A stretch of 64,000 nt of DNA from CAYPAV01 sp964408805 (lineage in GTDB: Bacteria > Pseudomonadota > Alphaproteobacteria > UBA8366), in NCBI GenBank assembly GCA_964408805.1, contig CAYPAV010000005.1, positions 62,001-126,000 of the forward strand, given 5' to 3'. Of the stretch, positions 8,460 through 16,900 are shown piece by piece; position 1 is the first letter of the stretch, and every line of letters starts with the position of its first letter. Both the position numbers and the translations under genes were made by a program. Below the pieces are notes generated by a model. The model saw only the letters and a list, made by a program, of their open reading frames with translations. It was not told the origin of the DNA and ran no database searches.

Positions 8460-9440
8460 TCACCCCCAAAGGCCGGGGTCCGGCGGATGGATGATGCCGC
8501 CGTCGTAGCGGAGGCCGGGTTCACGATCCTCGGCCAGCAGCAGCGGGCCGTCGAGATCCACGAATGCGGCCCCCTGGGCGACCAGCAGGGCCGGTGCCAT
8601 CGCGAGCGAGGTCGCGACCATGCAGCCGACCATGATGCCGAGCCCCGCGGCCTCCGCCGCCGCTTTCAGTTTCAAGGCCTCGGTCAACCCGCCGGTCTTG
8701 TCGAGCTTGATGTTGACCAGGTCGTAACGCGTTGAAAGTACGGGAATATCGGCGCTGGTATGGCAAGATTCGTCGGCACAGACGGGGACTGGACTGGTGA
8801 TTTCCGCCAGCGGTTCGTCCGCGGAAGCGGGCAAAGGCTGCTCGATCAACTCCACTCGTAGTTTTTTTAGTTCGCCCGCGAAGCGTTTAACCATGTTTGC
8901 TTCCCAGGCCTCGTTGGCGTCGACGATGATCCTTGCCTTCGGCGCGGCCCCGCGCACCGCCAAGACCCGGTCCAGGTCGCCCTCGCCGGTCAATTTCAGC
9001 TTCAAAAGCGGCCGGCCGGCGTTTCGTCCCGCGGCCTCGGCCATCCGCTCCGGCGTATCGAGACTCAACGTATAGGCGGTCACGACGGGGTCGAGCCCAT
9101 CCAGTCCGGCGAGTTCCCACGCTCTTTTCCCGGCCCGCTTCGCCTCCAGATCCCAGAACGCGCAGTCGAGGGCATTGCGCGCGGCGCAGGCCGGAAGACG
9201 GTCCTGCAACGCCCGACGGTCTAGTCCGGATTCAATCTCATTTTCAAGAGCTTGCAGGGTTTCGGCGATCTTCTCGCTGGTCTCGTCGTAGCGCGGGTTG
9301 GCCATGCATTCGCCGCGCCCCACAATTCCGTCCTCGGACAATTGGGCGACCACGACCGGCGTTTCCGTCCGGCTGCCGCGCGAAATGGTGAAGCTGCCCG
9401 CGATTGGCCAAGTCTCGGATCTGACGGAAAGTTTCGGCAT
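8460..9440 (-). CDS. dgcA: Enolase-superfamily epimerase, DgcA / dipeptide epimerase type
   Basis: A 326-residue member of the muconate-lactonizing subgroup. The first catalytic Lys pair (K147-L-K149) is in LLKLKLTG, the metal ligands are D174 (VDANEAW), E200 (EQPLP) and D223 (CADESC), and the second catalytic Lys is in NIKLDKTGG. The motifs fit L-Ala-D/L-Glu epimerase. Next to the DUF1611 gene, the pair matches DgcA/DgcN, known from marine Proteobacteria as the N-acetyl-D-glutamate racemase and D-glutamate N-acetyltransferase of a D-glutamate catabolic route. The gene assignment therefore depends partly on context; a plain muropeptide epimerase is the alternative. Confidence 0.82.
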   Translation of the reverse strand: MPKLSVRSETWPIAGSFTISRGSRTETPVVVAQLSEDGIVGRGECMANPRYDETSEKIAETLQALENEIESGLDRRALQDRLPACAARNALDCAFWDLEAKRAGKRAWELAGLDGLDPVVTAYTLSLDTPERMAEAAGRNAGRPLLKLKLTGEGDLDRVLAVRGAAPKARIIVDANEAWEANMVKRFAGELKKLRVELIEQPLPASADEPLAEITSPVPVCADESCHTSADIPVLSTRYDLVNIKLDKTGGLTEALKLKAAAEAAGLGIMVGCMVATSLAMAPALLVAQGAAFVDLDGPLLLAEDREPGLRYDGGIIHPPDPGLWG

Positions 9441-9523
9441 ATTCCGTTAACCTTAACGCGCGTTAATCATTTCGAAAGCGCTGTGGATAACTTTAGGTGA
9501 GAGAGCCCAAGCGGACGCGCCGT

Positions 9524-10522
9524 TCACGCCAGTTGATCCACGAAAACAGCCACCCCATGCTTCACGGGATCGACCGCCGGCAAGCCGGTCAGTTCGCGGG
9601 CCTTGGCCAATTCGGCCTCGGCTTCGGCCTCGGAGAGCTTCGAGGTGTTAATCGCGCAACCGATGCAGCGGACGTCCGGGTTGGTGATTCGCGCCGCCGC
9701 GAGAGTGGCCTCGATCACCTCGTCGATGCCGCGGACCGGTATCGTCGGCGTGCCGCGCATATGCGGTCGTCCCGGATCGTGGCAGACGACCAGGACATCC
9801 GGCTGGGCGCCGTGGATCAGGCCCAGCGTGACGCCCGCATAGCCCGCATGGAAGATCGAGCCCTGGCCCTCGATCAGGTCCCAATGATCGGGATCATTCT
9901 CGGGCGAGAGCCATTCGACCGACCCGGCGATGAAATCGGCGACCACGGCGTCGATCGCAACCCCCTCGCCGGCAATGAAGATGCCGGTCTGTCCAGTCGC
10001 CCGAAAGGCCGCCTTCATGCCGCGTGCCCGCATTTCACGCTCGATCGTGAGGGCGGTGAACATCTTGCCGCAGGACGTGTCGGTTCCCACCGTGAGCAGG
10101 CGTTTCCCGGCGCGCCTATAGCCCCGGCCGATGTCGAAGGTTTGGTTGGTGTGACGGACATCGTAAAGGGCGAGCCCCTTTGCCGCCGCCATCTCGGCCA
10201 GGCCCGGCACCATGTCCAGCTTCGCATGCATGCCGCTGGCGATGTCCATGTCGTGATCGATCGCGGCGTGCAGCGTCTCGACCCAGGAATCGGAGAAATA
10301 GCCGCCCTGATTGGTGACGCCGACGATCAGTGTCTTGACCCCGGCGGCGGCGGCCTCCGCCACCGTCATGTCCGGCAGCCCGATATCGGCCCGGCAGTCC
10401 TCCAGGCGAAGCTGTCCGAGGCACCAGTCGCGCCGCCACTGAGCGACACCATCCGCCGTTTTGGCGGCCAGCTGATCCGCCACGTCGCCGAGGAACATCA
10501 GATAGGGATTCTTGATCTTCAT
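9524..10522 (-). CDS. dgcN: DUF1611 protein, D-glutamate N-acetyltransferase DgcN type
   Basis: A 332-residue protein with an N-terminal Rossmann-like part and a P-loop-like motif (GTDTSCGK, about residues 146-153), then GQGSIFHAGYAGVTLGLIHG, which is characteristic of DUF1611. DgcN from this family acetylates D-glutamate so that DgcA can invert the alpha carbon; deacetylation then yields L-glutamate. Its ATG overlaps the stop of the upstream aminotransferase gene by four bases (ATGA), and dgcA follows after 83 bases. The fused order dgcN-dgcA is the known signature of the pathway. The acceptor is inferred, not shown. Confidence 0.85.
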   Translation of the reverse strand: MKIKNPYLMFLGDVADQLAAKTADGVAQWRRDWCLGQLRLEDCRADIGLPDMTVAEAAAAGVKTLIVGVTNQGGYFSDSWVETLHAAIDHDMDIASGMHAKLDMVPGLAEMAAAKGLALYDVRHTNQTFDIGRGYRRAGKRLLTVGTDTSCGKMFTALTIEREMRARGMKAAFRATGQTGIFIAGEGVAIDAVVADFIAGSVEWLSPENDPDHWDLIEGQGSIFHAGYAGVTLGLIHGAQPDVLVVCHDPGRPHMRGTPTIPVRGIDEVIEATLAAARITNPDVRCIGCAINTSKLSEAEAEAELAKARELTGLPAVDPVKHGVAVFVDQLA

Positions 10523-11895
10523 GCCCGAGCCTTCTTTCTTCCGGCTTTGCTTTTCGGCTTCCGCCCTTTTCGACTCCCGCGCGCCAATGCGGTGAAGCCA
10601 TCATAGAAAATAGACATCGCGCGCTCGATTTCATCCTTCGTGCTGGTCATCGGCGGCACCAGGCGGATCACGTTCTTCAGATCGCGGGCCCCGCGAACCT
10701 GAAAGATAAGACCCTTGTCGAGCGCGAAATCGAAAATCTTCTGCGTCTCGGCGTTGGCCGGCGCCTTGGTTTCGCGGTCCCGAACCAGCTCGATGCCGAG
10801 CAGGACGCCGCGGCCCCGGATATCGCCGATCCACTCGAACTCCTTGGCCATCTTGCGGAATGCCGACTTGATCCGGCGTTCGATCGCGGCCGCGCACCCC
10901 GCCATGTCCTCCTCGACGACGATATCGAGACTTTCCTCTCCAGCGGCGCAAAGCAGGGGGTCGGTGGCGTGGCTGCGGGTCGCGAAATAGCCGGCCTTGG
11001 CAGCGGCCGACGCCACCTTGGCGGTCGTGCAGACGGCGCTGATCGGCAGGCCGCCGCCGAAATGCTTCGAGATGGCGATGATGTCCGGTTTCAGACCGGG
11101 CTCGTGCTGGAAGCCGAAGAGCTTGCCGGTCTTGCCGAGACCGGTCTGGGCTTCATCGATGATGAGGGCCATGCCGCGCGCTTCGCAGACCTTCTTCACC
11201 GCGGTGAAATAGCCTTCGGGGGGTGCGATGACGCCACCGGCGGACAAGATCGGCTCGGCTATGAAACCGGCGGGCGCAGCGGTGAAATTCGCATCGGCGA
11301 GTTCCATGCTGGCGGTGAGGCAGTGGATCTCGCAGCGCGGAAATTTGAGCCCGAGCGGACAGCGGTAGCAATAGGGTGTGAGCACGGAGGCCGTATGCGG
11401 CGCGACGGCGGCGTGTTTCTTGCGGTCCCAATTGAACGACACGGACCGGGTCACATAGGACGTCGACCCGTGCAGCCCGGCATGAAGACCGACGATATCG
11501 AGTCCGCCGGTCGCTTTTCGCGCTAGATCGATCGACGCCTCGATCGAATCACTGCCGGAAACCAGAAAGACCGACTTCTCCAAGGGGCTGGGCAGAATTT
11601 TGCCCAGCTTCTCGTGGAGCCGCAGCCGAGGCACGTTCAACATGGTGTTGGAGGAATGCAGCAGGGATTGCATCGTCGTCTCGATCCGCTTGACCATGCG
11701 CGGATGCTGATGACCGAGTGCTGCTCCCATCTGACCCGACTGAAAATCGAGATAGGCCTTGCCGTCGGTATCATGGACCGTGCGTCCCTTTGTCCGCGCG
11801 ATCACCGGGCGGGATTCGAGCCCGCCCATATAGGATGTCCCCTCGGTCGGGAACATGTACTTCTCGACGATCCGTTTGACGCGTTTCTTTTCCAC
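10519..11895 (-). CDS. Class III PLP aminotransferase, 2,2-dialkylglycine decarboxylase-like
   Basis: The GTG at 11895 has GGGAGG seven bases upstream and begins a 458-residue protein; an ATG farther upstream (11967) lacks such a site. Class III features are IDEAQTGLGKTG, the PLP Lys in AISKHFGGGLP, SHATDPLLCAAG and RGRGVLLGIELV. The last three are closest to dialkylglycine decarboxylase and GABA-aminotransferase relatives. A Cys-rich insert (YCYRCP...CEIHC) is also present. As first gene of the dgcN-dgcA-hyuA-hyuB operon it may move the amino group from glutamate or a cyclic amino acid to a keto acid. Exact substrate unknown. Confidence 0.85.
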   Translation of the reverse strand: MEKKRVKRIVEKYMFPTEGTSYMGGLESRPVIARTKGRTVHDTDGKAYLDFQSGQMGAALGHQHPRMVKRIETTMQSLLHSSNTMLNVPRLRLHEKLGKILPSPLEKSVFLVSGSDSIEASIDLARKATGGLDIVGLHAGLHGSTSYVTRSVSFNWDRKKHAAVAPHTASVLTPYCYRCPLGLKFPRCEIHCLTASMELADANFTAAPAGFIAEPILSAGGVIAPPEGYFTAVKKVCEARGMALIIDEAQTGLGKTGKLFGFQHEPGLKPDIIAISKHFGGGLPISAVCTTAKVASAAAKAGYFATRSHATDPLLCAAGEESLDIVVEEDMAGCAAAIERRIKSAFRKMAKEFEWIGDIRGRGVLLGIELVRDRETKAPANAETQKIFDFALDKGLIFQVRGARDLKNVIRLVPPMTSTKDEIERAMSIFYDGFTALARGSRKGRKPKSKAGRKKARA

Positions 11896-13035
11896 CCGCA
11901 GCCTCCCTTTTTTCGACGGCACCCATGTTACGAAATTCGACCAAGTTCTGACGAGCCCGAACCCCACTTGTCATCGATTTGGCGTAGAAAATAGTACGCC
12001 GGTGAATGAACGCTTTCTTTGGTTGACGAAGGCGGCGACACGTTCCACCAACTAAAAGAAAGTTAAACGGATCGATGTTCGGCATAAAGGCGATGCGCAT
12101 GCGCTGGAAGAGTTTGCTCTTGGGACCGGGGATCGCCCTGCTCCTCAACGTCATCGCGGGCGGGCCGGGACACGGTGCCGATAGAGGATTGACCGTGCCG
12201 ATTCGCGCCGGCCTGGCACCAGGCGCCGGAATCGCCAGCAAATTCGAACTCTACCGGTTCTCGAAAGCGCTGGTCATCGGGATCGACGCCTATACCGGTG
12301 GTTGGCCGCGCCTCGCCATGGCGACCAAGGACGCGAAAAGCGTTGCCCGCGCGTTGAAGAAGCGCGGCTTCGACGTGACCTTGCGGCTGAACCTCGGCGC
12401 GGTGGACCTGCAATCCACGCTGGAGCGATTCTTCGTCGTCGAGGGGGCCACGCCGAACACGCGACTCTTCGTCTGGTATGCGGGCCACGGCCATACGATC
12501 GACGGGGAAGGCTATCTGGTGCCGGCCGATGCGCCGCGCCCCGATGCCGGCACCGCCTTTAAACTGAAGGCGCTGCCGATGCGGAGCCTCGGCACCTTCG
12601 TCCGGCTGGCCCGCTCCAAACACGCCTTCGTGGTCTTCGATTCCTGCTTTTCCGGGACCATTTTCGATACCCAACGCGCCCTGCCCTCGGTCGCCATCAC
12701 CTATGCCACGACGCAACCGGTCCGCCAGTTCCTGACCTCGGGCGACGCCGAGCAAGCGGTCTCCCGACGACGGTACCTTCCGGGAGCTGTTCCTGCGGGC
12801 CCTCAGCGGAGAGGAGAACGCCGACGCAAACCGGGATGGGTTTCTGACGGCAAGCGAACTCGGCCTCTTCCTCGGCGATCGGGTGACCAACCTGACCGAG
12901 GCCCGGCAGACCCCGCGTTTCGGCAAATTGCGGGACCGGCGGTACGATCGCGGCGATTTCGTCTTCGCCCTGGCCGACCCACCGGTCGGGCATCGCCGAC
13001 CCAAATCGGCGCCGGTTCCCCCGGCGGCGCCGACC

Positions 13036-13152
13036 GAGCTCGTCTTTTGGCGATCGATCGAGAAGACCGAGGATCCGGCTGCCTTCGACGCCTATCTGCG
13101 GCGCTACCCGAAGGGCGCCTTCGCCGCCATCGCGCGGTTGAAACGGAAGCGC
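13036..13152 (+). repeat. FW-x-SI...AYL repeat, copy 1 in caspase-like protein 2
   Basis: In the downstream reading frame this encodes ELVFWRSIEKTEDPAAF followed by AYLRRYPKGAF and a basic end. It matches the single copy in the caspase-like protein at 3047 position by position. Confidence 0.6.
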
Positions 13153-13230
13153 CTGCTCGACCGTCTCGGCAAGGCGGTCCGGCCGCCGGCCTCGGCGACG
13201 CCCGCACAGAAGCGTCGTCTCTCGCCGGAG

Positions 13231-13347
13231 GAGGTCACCTGGCGCTCGATCCAACACAGCACAGCGGCCGAGGATTTCGAGATCTATCTCGAACGTTATC
13301 CCAACGGAAGATACGCAGTTCAGGCCCGAGAACGTCTTCGCGCCGCA
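13231..13347 (+). repeat. W-x-SI...YL repeat, copy 2 in caspase-like protein 2
   Basis: Encodes EVTWRSIQHSTAAEDF, then IYLERYPNGRYA and QARERL at the extreme C-terminus. It is a second, more diverged copy of the helical unit, arranged in tandem after copy 1. Confidence 0.55.
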
Positions 13348-13400
13348 AAGGACAAGAACTGAATGGCTCGCATCGCGACACGCTGCGGAGGTCCTCTATT

Positions 13401-14744
13401 ATGAAAGCATTCATTCGAATACTTATCCCAATGATCGCCCTCGCGGCCTCGGGATGTGACATCAGGTACAAGGTCGCTGGCAGCTTCACAAATGCGAACG
13501 AAGTCTTCGTGGGTGACATCGTGCACAACTTGCTCATTGGGGAAGCGGAAGTGGAGGTAAGGGGCAGGAATTCGGGCATCGTCTGCCGTGGAAAAACCTA
13601 TGTCACCTATTACCCCCCATTTGCCGTCGGCTGTGCTGGCCAACGGGGGAAAGCGGAGCTCACCTGCGAAGACGGTCGCAGCATAGATGCAGATTGGCAT
13701 GCTAAGAGCTGCACTACCGGCTCCGGGCGCGGGCAGGACGAGTTCGGTAACAGGTTTAACTTCGCCTTCGGGCTCGATAGGCAGCAGGCTGAGGATCATG
13801 TTGCGGCGAGATTGCCAAAGGTCCGCCACCGGCCGAGCCTGCGCGGGTTTGCACCTGATCCGGACAAACCGGCGCCCCCGGCACCGACGCCAAAAAGCTT
13901 CGACCGCAAGGCCGCCGCCAGCGGTCTCGCCGATTTCCCGATGGTCCCCATCGCGCTTACCTACAAGTCCGCCGGGCGGCGACCGGACGACATCGCGGTG
14001 ATCATCGGCAATGCCAGTTACAACGCCAAGGGCAGCGGCATTCCCGACATCGTGCCCGCCTACGCCGATGCCGAGGGATCCAGGAATTTCGTCGTCAAGG
14101 GCGCCGGCGTGCCTGCGGGCAATGTCGTCATGGTGCGCGACGCGACCTCGGCCGAACTGACTTATATCTTCGGGACACGGCGCAATCCTAGGGGCAAGCT
14201 CGCCGAATGGATCAAGCCCGGCCGCTCCCGCGTCTTCGTTTTCTACGCCGGCCACGGCGCGCCCGGTGACAAGAACGGGCGCGGCTTTCTGGTTCCCGTC
14301 GATGTCGACGGCTCGATGATCGGATTGAAAGGTTACCCGCTCGACCTTTTGTTCCGGAACCTCAGTAAATTGCAGGCCGCTTCGGTTACGCTTGTTCTGG
14401 AAACAAGTTTCTCGGGGATCAGCGAAAGCGGCAATGTCCTGAACAAGATGCTGCCCGACCTAAGGCCGAAGGATGTGCCGGTGCCGTCGGAACTAAGGTT
14501 CGCCAGTGCCGGTGCGGCCAGCCAGGTCGCATCCTGGGAGCAGGACAATTCCCACGGGCTCTTTACCAAATATTTCTTGAAGGGAATGAGCGGTCTTGCC
14601 GACGCGGCCCACCATGGCGATGGCGACGGTACGGTCGCCTGGGGCGAACTCGACACCTATCTAAAGGCAACGCTCAGCAAGCTTGCTCGGAAATATTACG
14701 GCCGGCGGCAGATCGCCCGTGTGGTGCCCGCGCGCCGGCCGTGA
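13401..14744 (+). CDS. Caspase-like lipoprotein with Cys-to-Ser substitution (probable pseudoenzyme)
   Basis: The ATG at 13401 has GGAGG at 13387-13391 and starts a 447-residue protein. A signal peptide ends in ALAASGC, so Cys19 is probably lipidated. Residues 20-130 form a Cys-containing domain I do not recognise, followed by a Pro-rich linker (150-165). The C-terminal caspase fold starts near 190 (DDIAVIIGNASY), keeps the catalytic His285 (FYAGHGAPGD), but where relatives have DSCFSG it has ETSFSG, with Ser336 in the nucleophile position. A degenerate EF-hand-like loop (GDGDGTVAWGE, 406-416) follows. It lies 38 bases after the frameshifted caspase-like gene and is likely co-transcribed. Confidence 0.82.
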   Translation: MKAFIRILIPMIALAASGCDIRYKVAGSFTNANEVFVGDIVHNLLIGEAEVEVRGRNSGIVCRGKTYVTYYPPFAVGCAGQRGKAELTCEDGRSIDADWHAKSCTTGSGRGQDEFGNRFNFAFGLDRQQAEDHVAARLPKVRHRPSLRGFAPDPDKPAPPAPTPKSFDRKAAASGLADFPMVPIALTYKSAGRRPDDIAVIIGNASYNAKGSGIPDIVPAYADAEGSRNFVVKGAGVPAGNVVMVRDATSAELTYIFGTRRNPRGKLAEWIKPGRSRVFVFYAGHGAPGDKNGRGFLVPVDVDGSMIGLKGYPLDLLFRNLSKLQAASVTLVLETSFSGISESGNVLNKMLPDLRPKDVPVPSELRFASAGAASQVASWEQDNSHGLFTKYFLKGMSGLADAAHHGDGDGTVAWGELDTYLKATLSKLARKYYGRRQIARVVPARRP

Positions 14745-14754
14745 TCGTGGGCGT

Positions 14755-15558
14755 TCAACCGCAGCCGGGCGTTTCCTTCAGGATATCGTTGGCATCGCAT
14801 TGCCAGGGCTTCTTCGGCAGTACCGGCTTCTTGGGTGCCGGTTTGGTCGGCGCGGGACGCGGCAGCGGCGTCGGGCGCTTTCCGGGCAACGGCCTCGGCG
14901 TCACCCGATAGGGATCGCGGACGCGCGTCCAGCCATCCCGCCGGCCCGGCCCCCGCCAACGGCCGGAATGGCGGCGGCGCGTAGACGGCGCATCGAGATA
15001 CTCGGTCAGTTCGAAGGTTTGGGCGCGCCGGAGCGTTCGCGATCCCACGAGATCATGGAGAAAGGCATAAATCGCCTCGGCGTTGTCGCTCTCGATCCGG
15101 GGCCCGAAGGGGCCAGTGGGCTCGATGTCAACATCGTGCTTCTCGGCCAGTTCGTTCGCGATGTCGTCATCGCCGGGCTCAAGCAGGGCCAGGTCGCGCC
15201 CGCGCATGCGGCCGACAAGATTGGCGATCTTGATGGCATGAACCGGACCCTTCTTGTCCCGGATCGCGCGGACCCGGAGCAGCCAGTGCCGCTTGCCGAG
15301 ATATTTCGCGGCGATGCGGTAGGTGCCCTGCCAGCGACCGTCCTCGAACGCCTCGATGGCGTATTCCCGTTCATCCCGGCGCCAGCGGAGTTCGTAATCC
15401 TTGTCATTGCTTGCATAGACACCGTCGCTGAGGGAGGGAATCCGCACACCCGTCGTCGGCGGCACGGTATCAATGGCGCTAGAATAGCAGCCGGCGAGTA
15501 GACCGCCGACGAGCCCTAGAGCCGCCGCGCGGGAGAAAATATTCGTGAGCTTGGACAT
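14755..15558 (-). CDS. Putative lipoprotein, function unknown
   Basis: The start is placed at MSKLTNIFSR because AAAGGAG ends six bases upstream; another ATG two codons earlier overlaps that site. The 267-residue product has a type II signal peptide with lipobox LLAGC (Cys near 24). The middle part is rich in aromatic and charged residues (YELRWRRDEREYAIEAF, WQGTYRIAAKYLG) and looks folded. The last 70 residues are Pro/Arg/Lys-rich (RPLPGKRPTPLPRPAP) and end with two Cys residues. I recognise no domain. It is tail to tail with the caspase-like lipoprotein gene, separated by 10 bases. Confidence 0.7.
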   Translation of the reverse strand: MSKLTNIFSRAAALGLVGGLLAGCYSSAIDTVPPTTGVRIPSLSDGVYASNDKDYELRWRRDEREYAIEAFEDGRWQGTYRIAAKYLGKRHWLLRVRAIRDKKGPVHAIKIANLVGRMRGRDLALLEPGDDDIANELAEKHDVDIEPTGPFGPRIESDNAEAIYAFLHDLVGSRTLRRAQTFELTEYLDAPSTRRRHSGRWRGPGRRDGWTRVRDPYRVTPRPLPGKRPTPLPRPAPTKPAPKKPVLPKKPWQCDANDILKETPGCG

Positions 15559-15602
15559 GAGCATCTCCTTTGGAAGTCGCTATGGACGATCCAAGGCGAA
15601 TA

Positions 15603-16532
15603 TTACCCTAAATTCGACGATCCGGCCTCATCGGCCGCGGCCGCGGCCACCAGCCAGTCACGAAAGACGCGGACCTTCGGACGATCGATCCGTTTCTCCG
15701 GATAGACAATCCAATAGCCGAAATCCGAATGCAGCGTCAGGTCGAAAGGGCAGACCAGTCGCCCGGCCGCGAGATTCCGGCTGATCAAGGAGGTGCGGCC
15801 AAGGGCGACGCCGAGCCCCTCGACCGCGGCATTCTGCGCCTCGGCCGAATAATCGAATCGCAGGCCATGCGCCGGATCCACTTCGAAGACACCGGCCGCC
15901 TTCAACCACATCGACCAGTCCGGGAACATCTCGATATGCCGATGCCCGTCGTCATGAAGCAGCGTGAAGTTCACCAGGTCCGCGGGCACCTTCAGTACAT
16001 TCGATCCTTCGATCAAGCGGGGGCTGCAGACCGGGATGACCTCATGGGAGAGCAAGTGCTCCGTCTCCAAGTTCTCGTAATCGCCGCGCCCATAGCGCAC
16101 GCCGATTTCAATACCATCGCGCTCGTAATCGCTCAGCCCCATGCTGGTGGTCAGTCGAATATCGATATCGGGATGCTCGCGATTGAAACCCTCGAGACGC
16201 GGCACCAGCCATTTGGCCGCGAAGGACGGTGTCGCCGCGACATTCAGGAGCCCGGCCTCGTCGTGATGACCGAAGGCCTCCATCGCCTCGCCGAACGCCG
16301 TGAAGCCGCGCCGAATGCCGGGCAGCAGGGTCTGGCCCGCCTCGGTCAACATCAAGGTGCGGCGGGCGCGCCGAAACAGCTTCGCACCGAGAAATTCCTC
16401 CAGCCCCTTGATCTGATGGCTGATCGCCGCCGGCGTCACGAACAGTTCCTCGGCGGCGCGGCTGAAGCTGCGATGGCGGGCGGACGCCTCGAAAACGCGC
16501 AAGGCATTGAGCGGCGGCAGGCGGCGGGTCAT
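15603..16532 (-). CDS. LysR-family transcriptional regulator, GcvA type
   Basis: 309 residues. The N-terminal winged helix-turn-helix has the GcvA-type opening RRLPPLNALRVFEASARH, then FSRAAEELFVTPAAISHQIKGLE, and LFRRARRTLMLTEAGQ. The C-terminal periplasmic-binding-like effector domain spans about residues 90-300. Regulators of this subgroup control nearby or unlinked metabolic genes in response to small molecules. It is divergent from the small protein gene at 16728 across an AT-rich region, so that region is its most likely operator. Confidence 0.9.
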   Translation of the reverse strand: MTRRLPPLNALRVFEASARHRSFSRAAEELFVTPAAISHQIKGLEEFLGAKLFRRARRTLMLTEAGQTLLPGIRRGFTAFGEAMEAFGHHDEAGLLNVAATPSFAAKWLVPRLEGFNREHPDIDIRLTTSMGLSDYERDGIEIGVRYGRGDYENLETEHLLSHEVIPVCSPRLIEGSNVLKVPADLVNFTLLHDDGHRHIEMFPDWSMWLKAAGVFEVDPAHGLRFDYSAEAQNAAVEGLGVALGRTSLISRNLAAGRLVCPFDLTLHSDFGYWIVYPEKRIDRPKVRVFRDWLVAAAAADEAGSSNLG

Positions 16533-16727
16533 GTATGGTCTTTATTTAATTTAGTTTTTCTAACAATTATGATGAGAAATCATCGTTTGTCGAAGCGCTA
16601 TACTCCATATTATATACTGATTTAACAAGTTAAACTTAATGACTCATCAAAACAAACCCGCTGGAATGGTCAATTAAATTTAACAAATATTCATAAAATC
16701 CCGCCGCTCGGCGGGAAGGAGGCTGAA
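16533..16727. promoter_or_regulatory. AT-rich divergent regulatory region between lysR and small gene
   Basis: This stretch is much richer in A and T than its surroundings. It contains a perfect 5-base dyad GATGA-N4-TCATC at 16571-16584, a candidate LysR or other dimer site, and TATACT/TATATA-like boxes at 16599-16619 that could serve as -10 elements for the plus-strand gene. A hairpin (16700-16715) ends just before the Shine-Dalgarno sequence. Promoter positions are guesses. Confidence 0.45.
16700..16715 (+). promoter_or_regulatory. GC hairpin directly upstream of a Shine-Dalgarno sequence
   Basis: CCCGCC-GCTC-GGCGGG forms a perfect 6-bp stem in an otherwise AT-rich leader. The ribosome binding site (AAGGAGG) begins right after the stem, and the ATG of the small gene is at 16728. 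Such a placement can stabilise the mRNA 5' end or affect ribosome access. Confidence 0.5.
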
Positions 16728-16877
16728 ATGGTTTACAATCACACGACACACAATGCGGCGCCGCTCCCCTCGGGTGCCCTGCCGACCCAGGCCGAGTTGA
16801 ACGAATTGGCGCGCCGAGCGCGGCGGCAGCGGGCCGTGAATATTCTCGACAATATACGTCAGCGCCTGATCGACTGA
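16728..16877 (+). CDS. Small protein (49 aa), shares N-terminus with the DUF1127-type protein at 41875
   Basis: ATG at 16728 with AAGGAGG five bases upstream. The 49-residue product begins MVYNHTTHNAAPLPSGALPT and ends in an Arg-rich helix (ELARRARRQRAVNILDNIRQ). Its first half matches the start of the 87-residue protein at 41875 (M-T-YN...H..APL.S..LPT..EL), and the C-terminal helix resembles that of the small protein at 18581. It is not itself DUF1127, but it seems to be a shortened relative. Monocistronic, between its own AT-rich promoter region and a strong terminator. Function unknown. Confidence 0.7.
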   Translation: MVYNHTTHNAAPLPSGALPTQAELNELARRARRQRAVNILDNIRQRLID

Positions 16878-16900
16878 TCGGCGGGGCCAAGAACGAAAAA

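Larger units (their letters stand above)
12075..13362 (+). pseudogene. Exported caspase-like protein with a +1-base frameshift
   Basis: Reading from 12075 (or 12099, which has the better-placed AAGG) gives a signal peptide, catalytic His138 (YAGHGH) and Cys191 (FDSCFSG), then breaks after residue 230. One extra C in the CCC at 12763-12765 moves the rest into another frame. In that frame 198 further codons stay open to the stop at 13362, with full similarity to the paralogue at 3047: FRELFLRALSG, an EF-hand loop DANRDGFLTASE, TNLTEARQTPR and two FW-x-SI repeats. The two halves joined make 428 residues. The intact downstream half suggests a very recent mutation, a sequence error or recoding rather than an old pseudogene. 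Confidence 0.8.

Noticed and set aside
11896..12074. Promoter TTGTCA with a -10 box near 11991
   Set aside because: The -10 match is poor and there is no independent support; the region is only a plausible divergent promoter.
3047..14744. Caspase-gasdermin or CRISPR-caspase type defence system
   Set aside because: No gasdermin, Cas, NLR or other partner gene, and the proteins have export signals, unlike cytoplasmic defence caspases.
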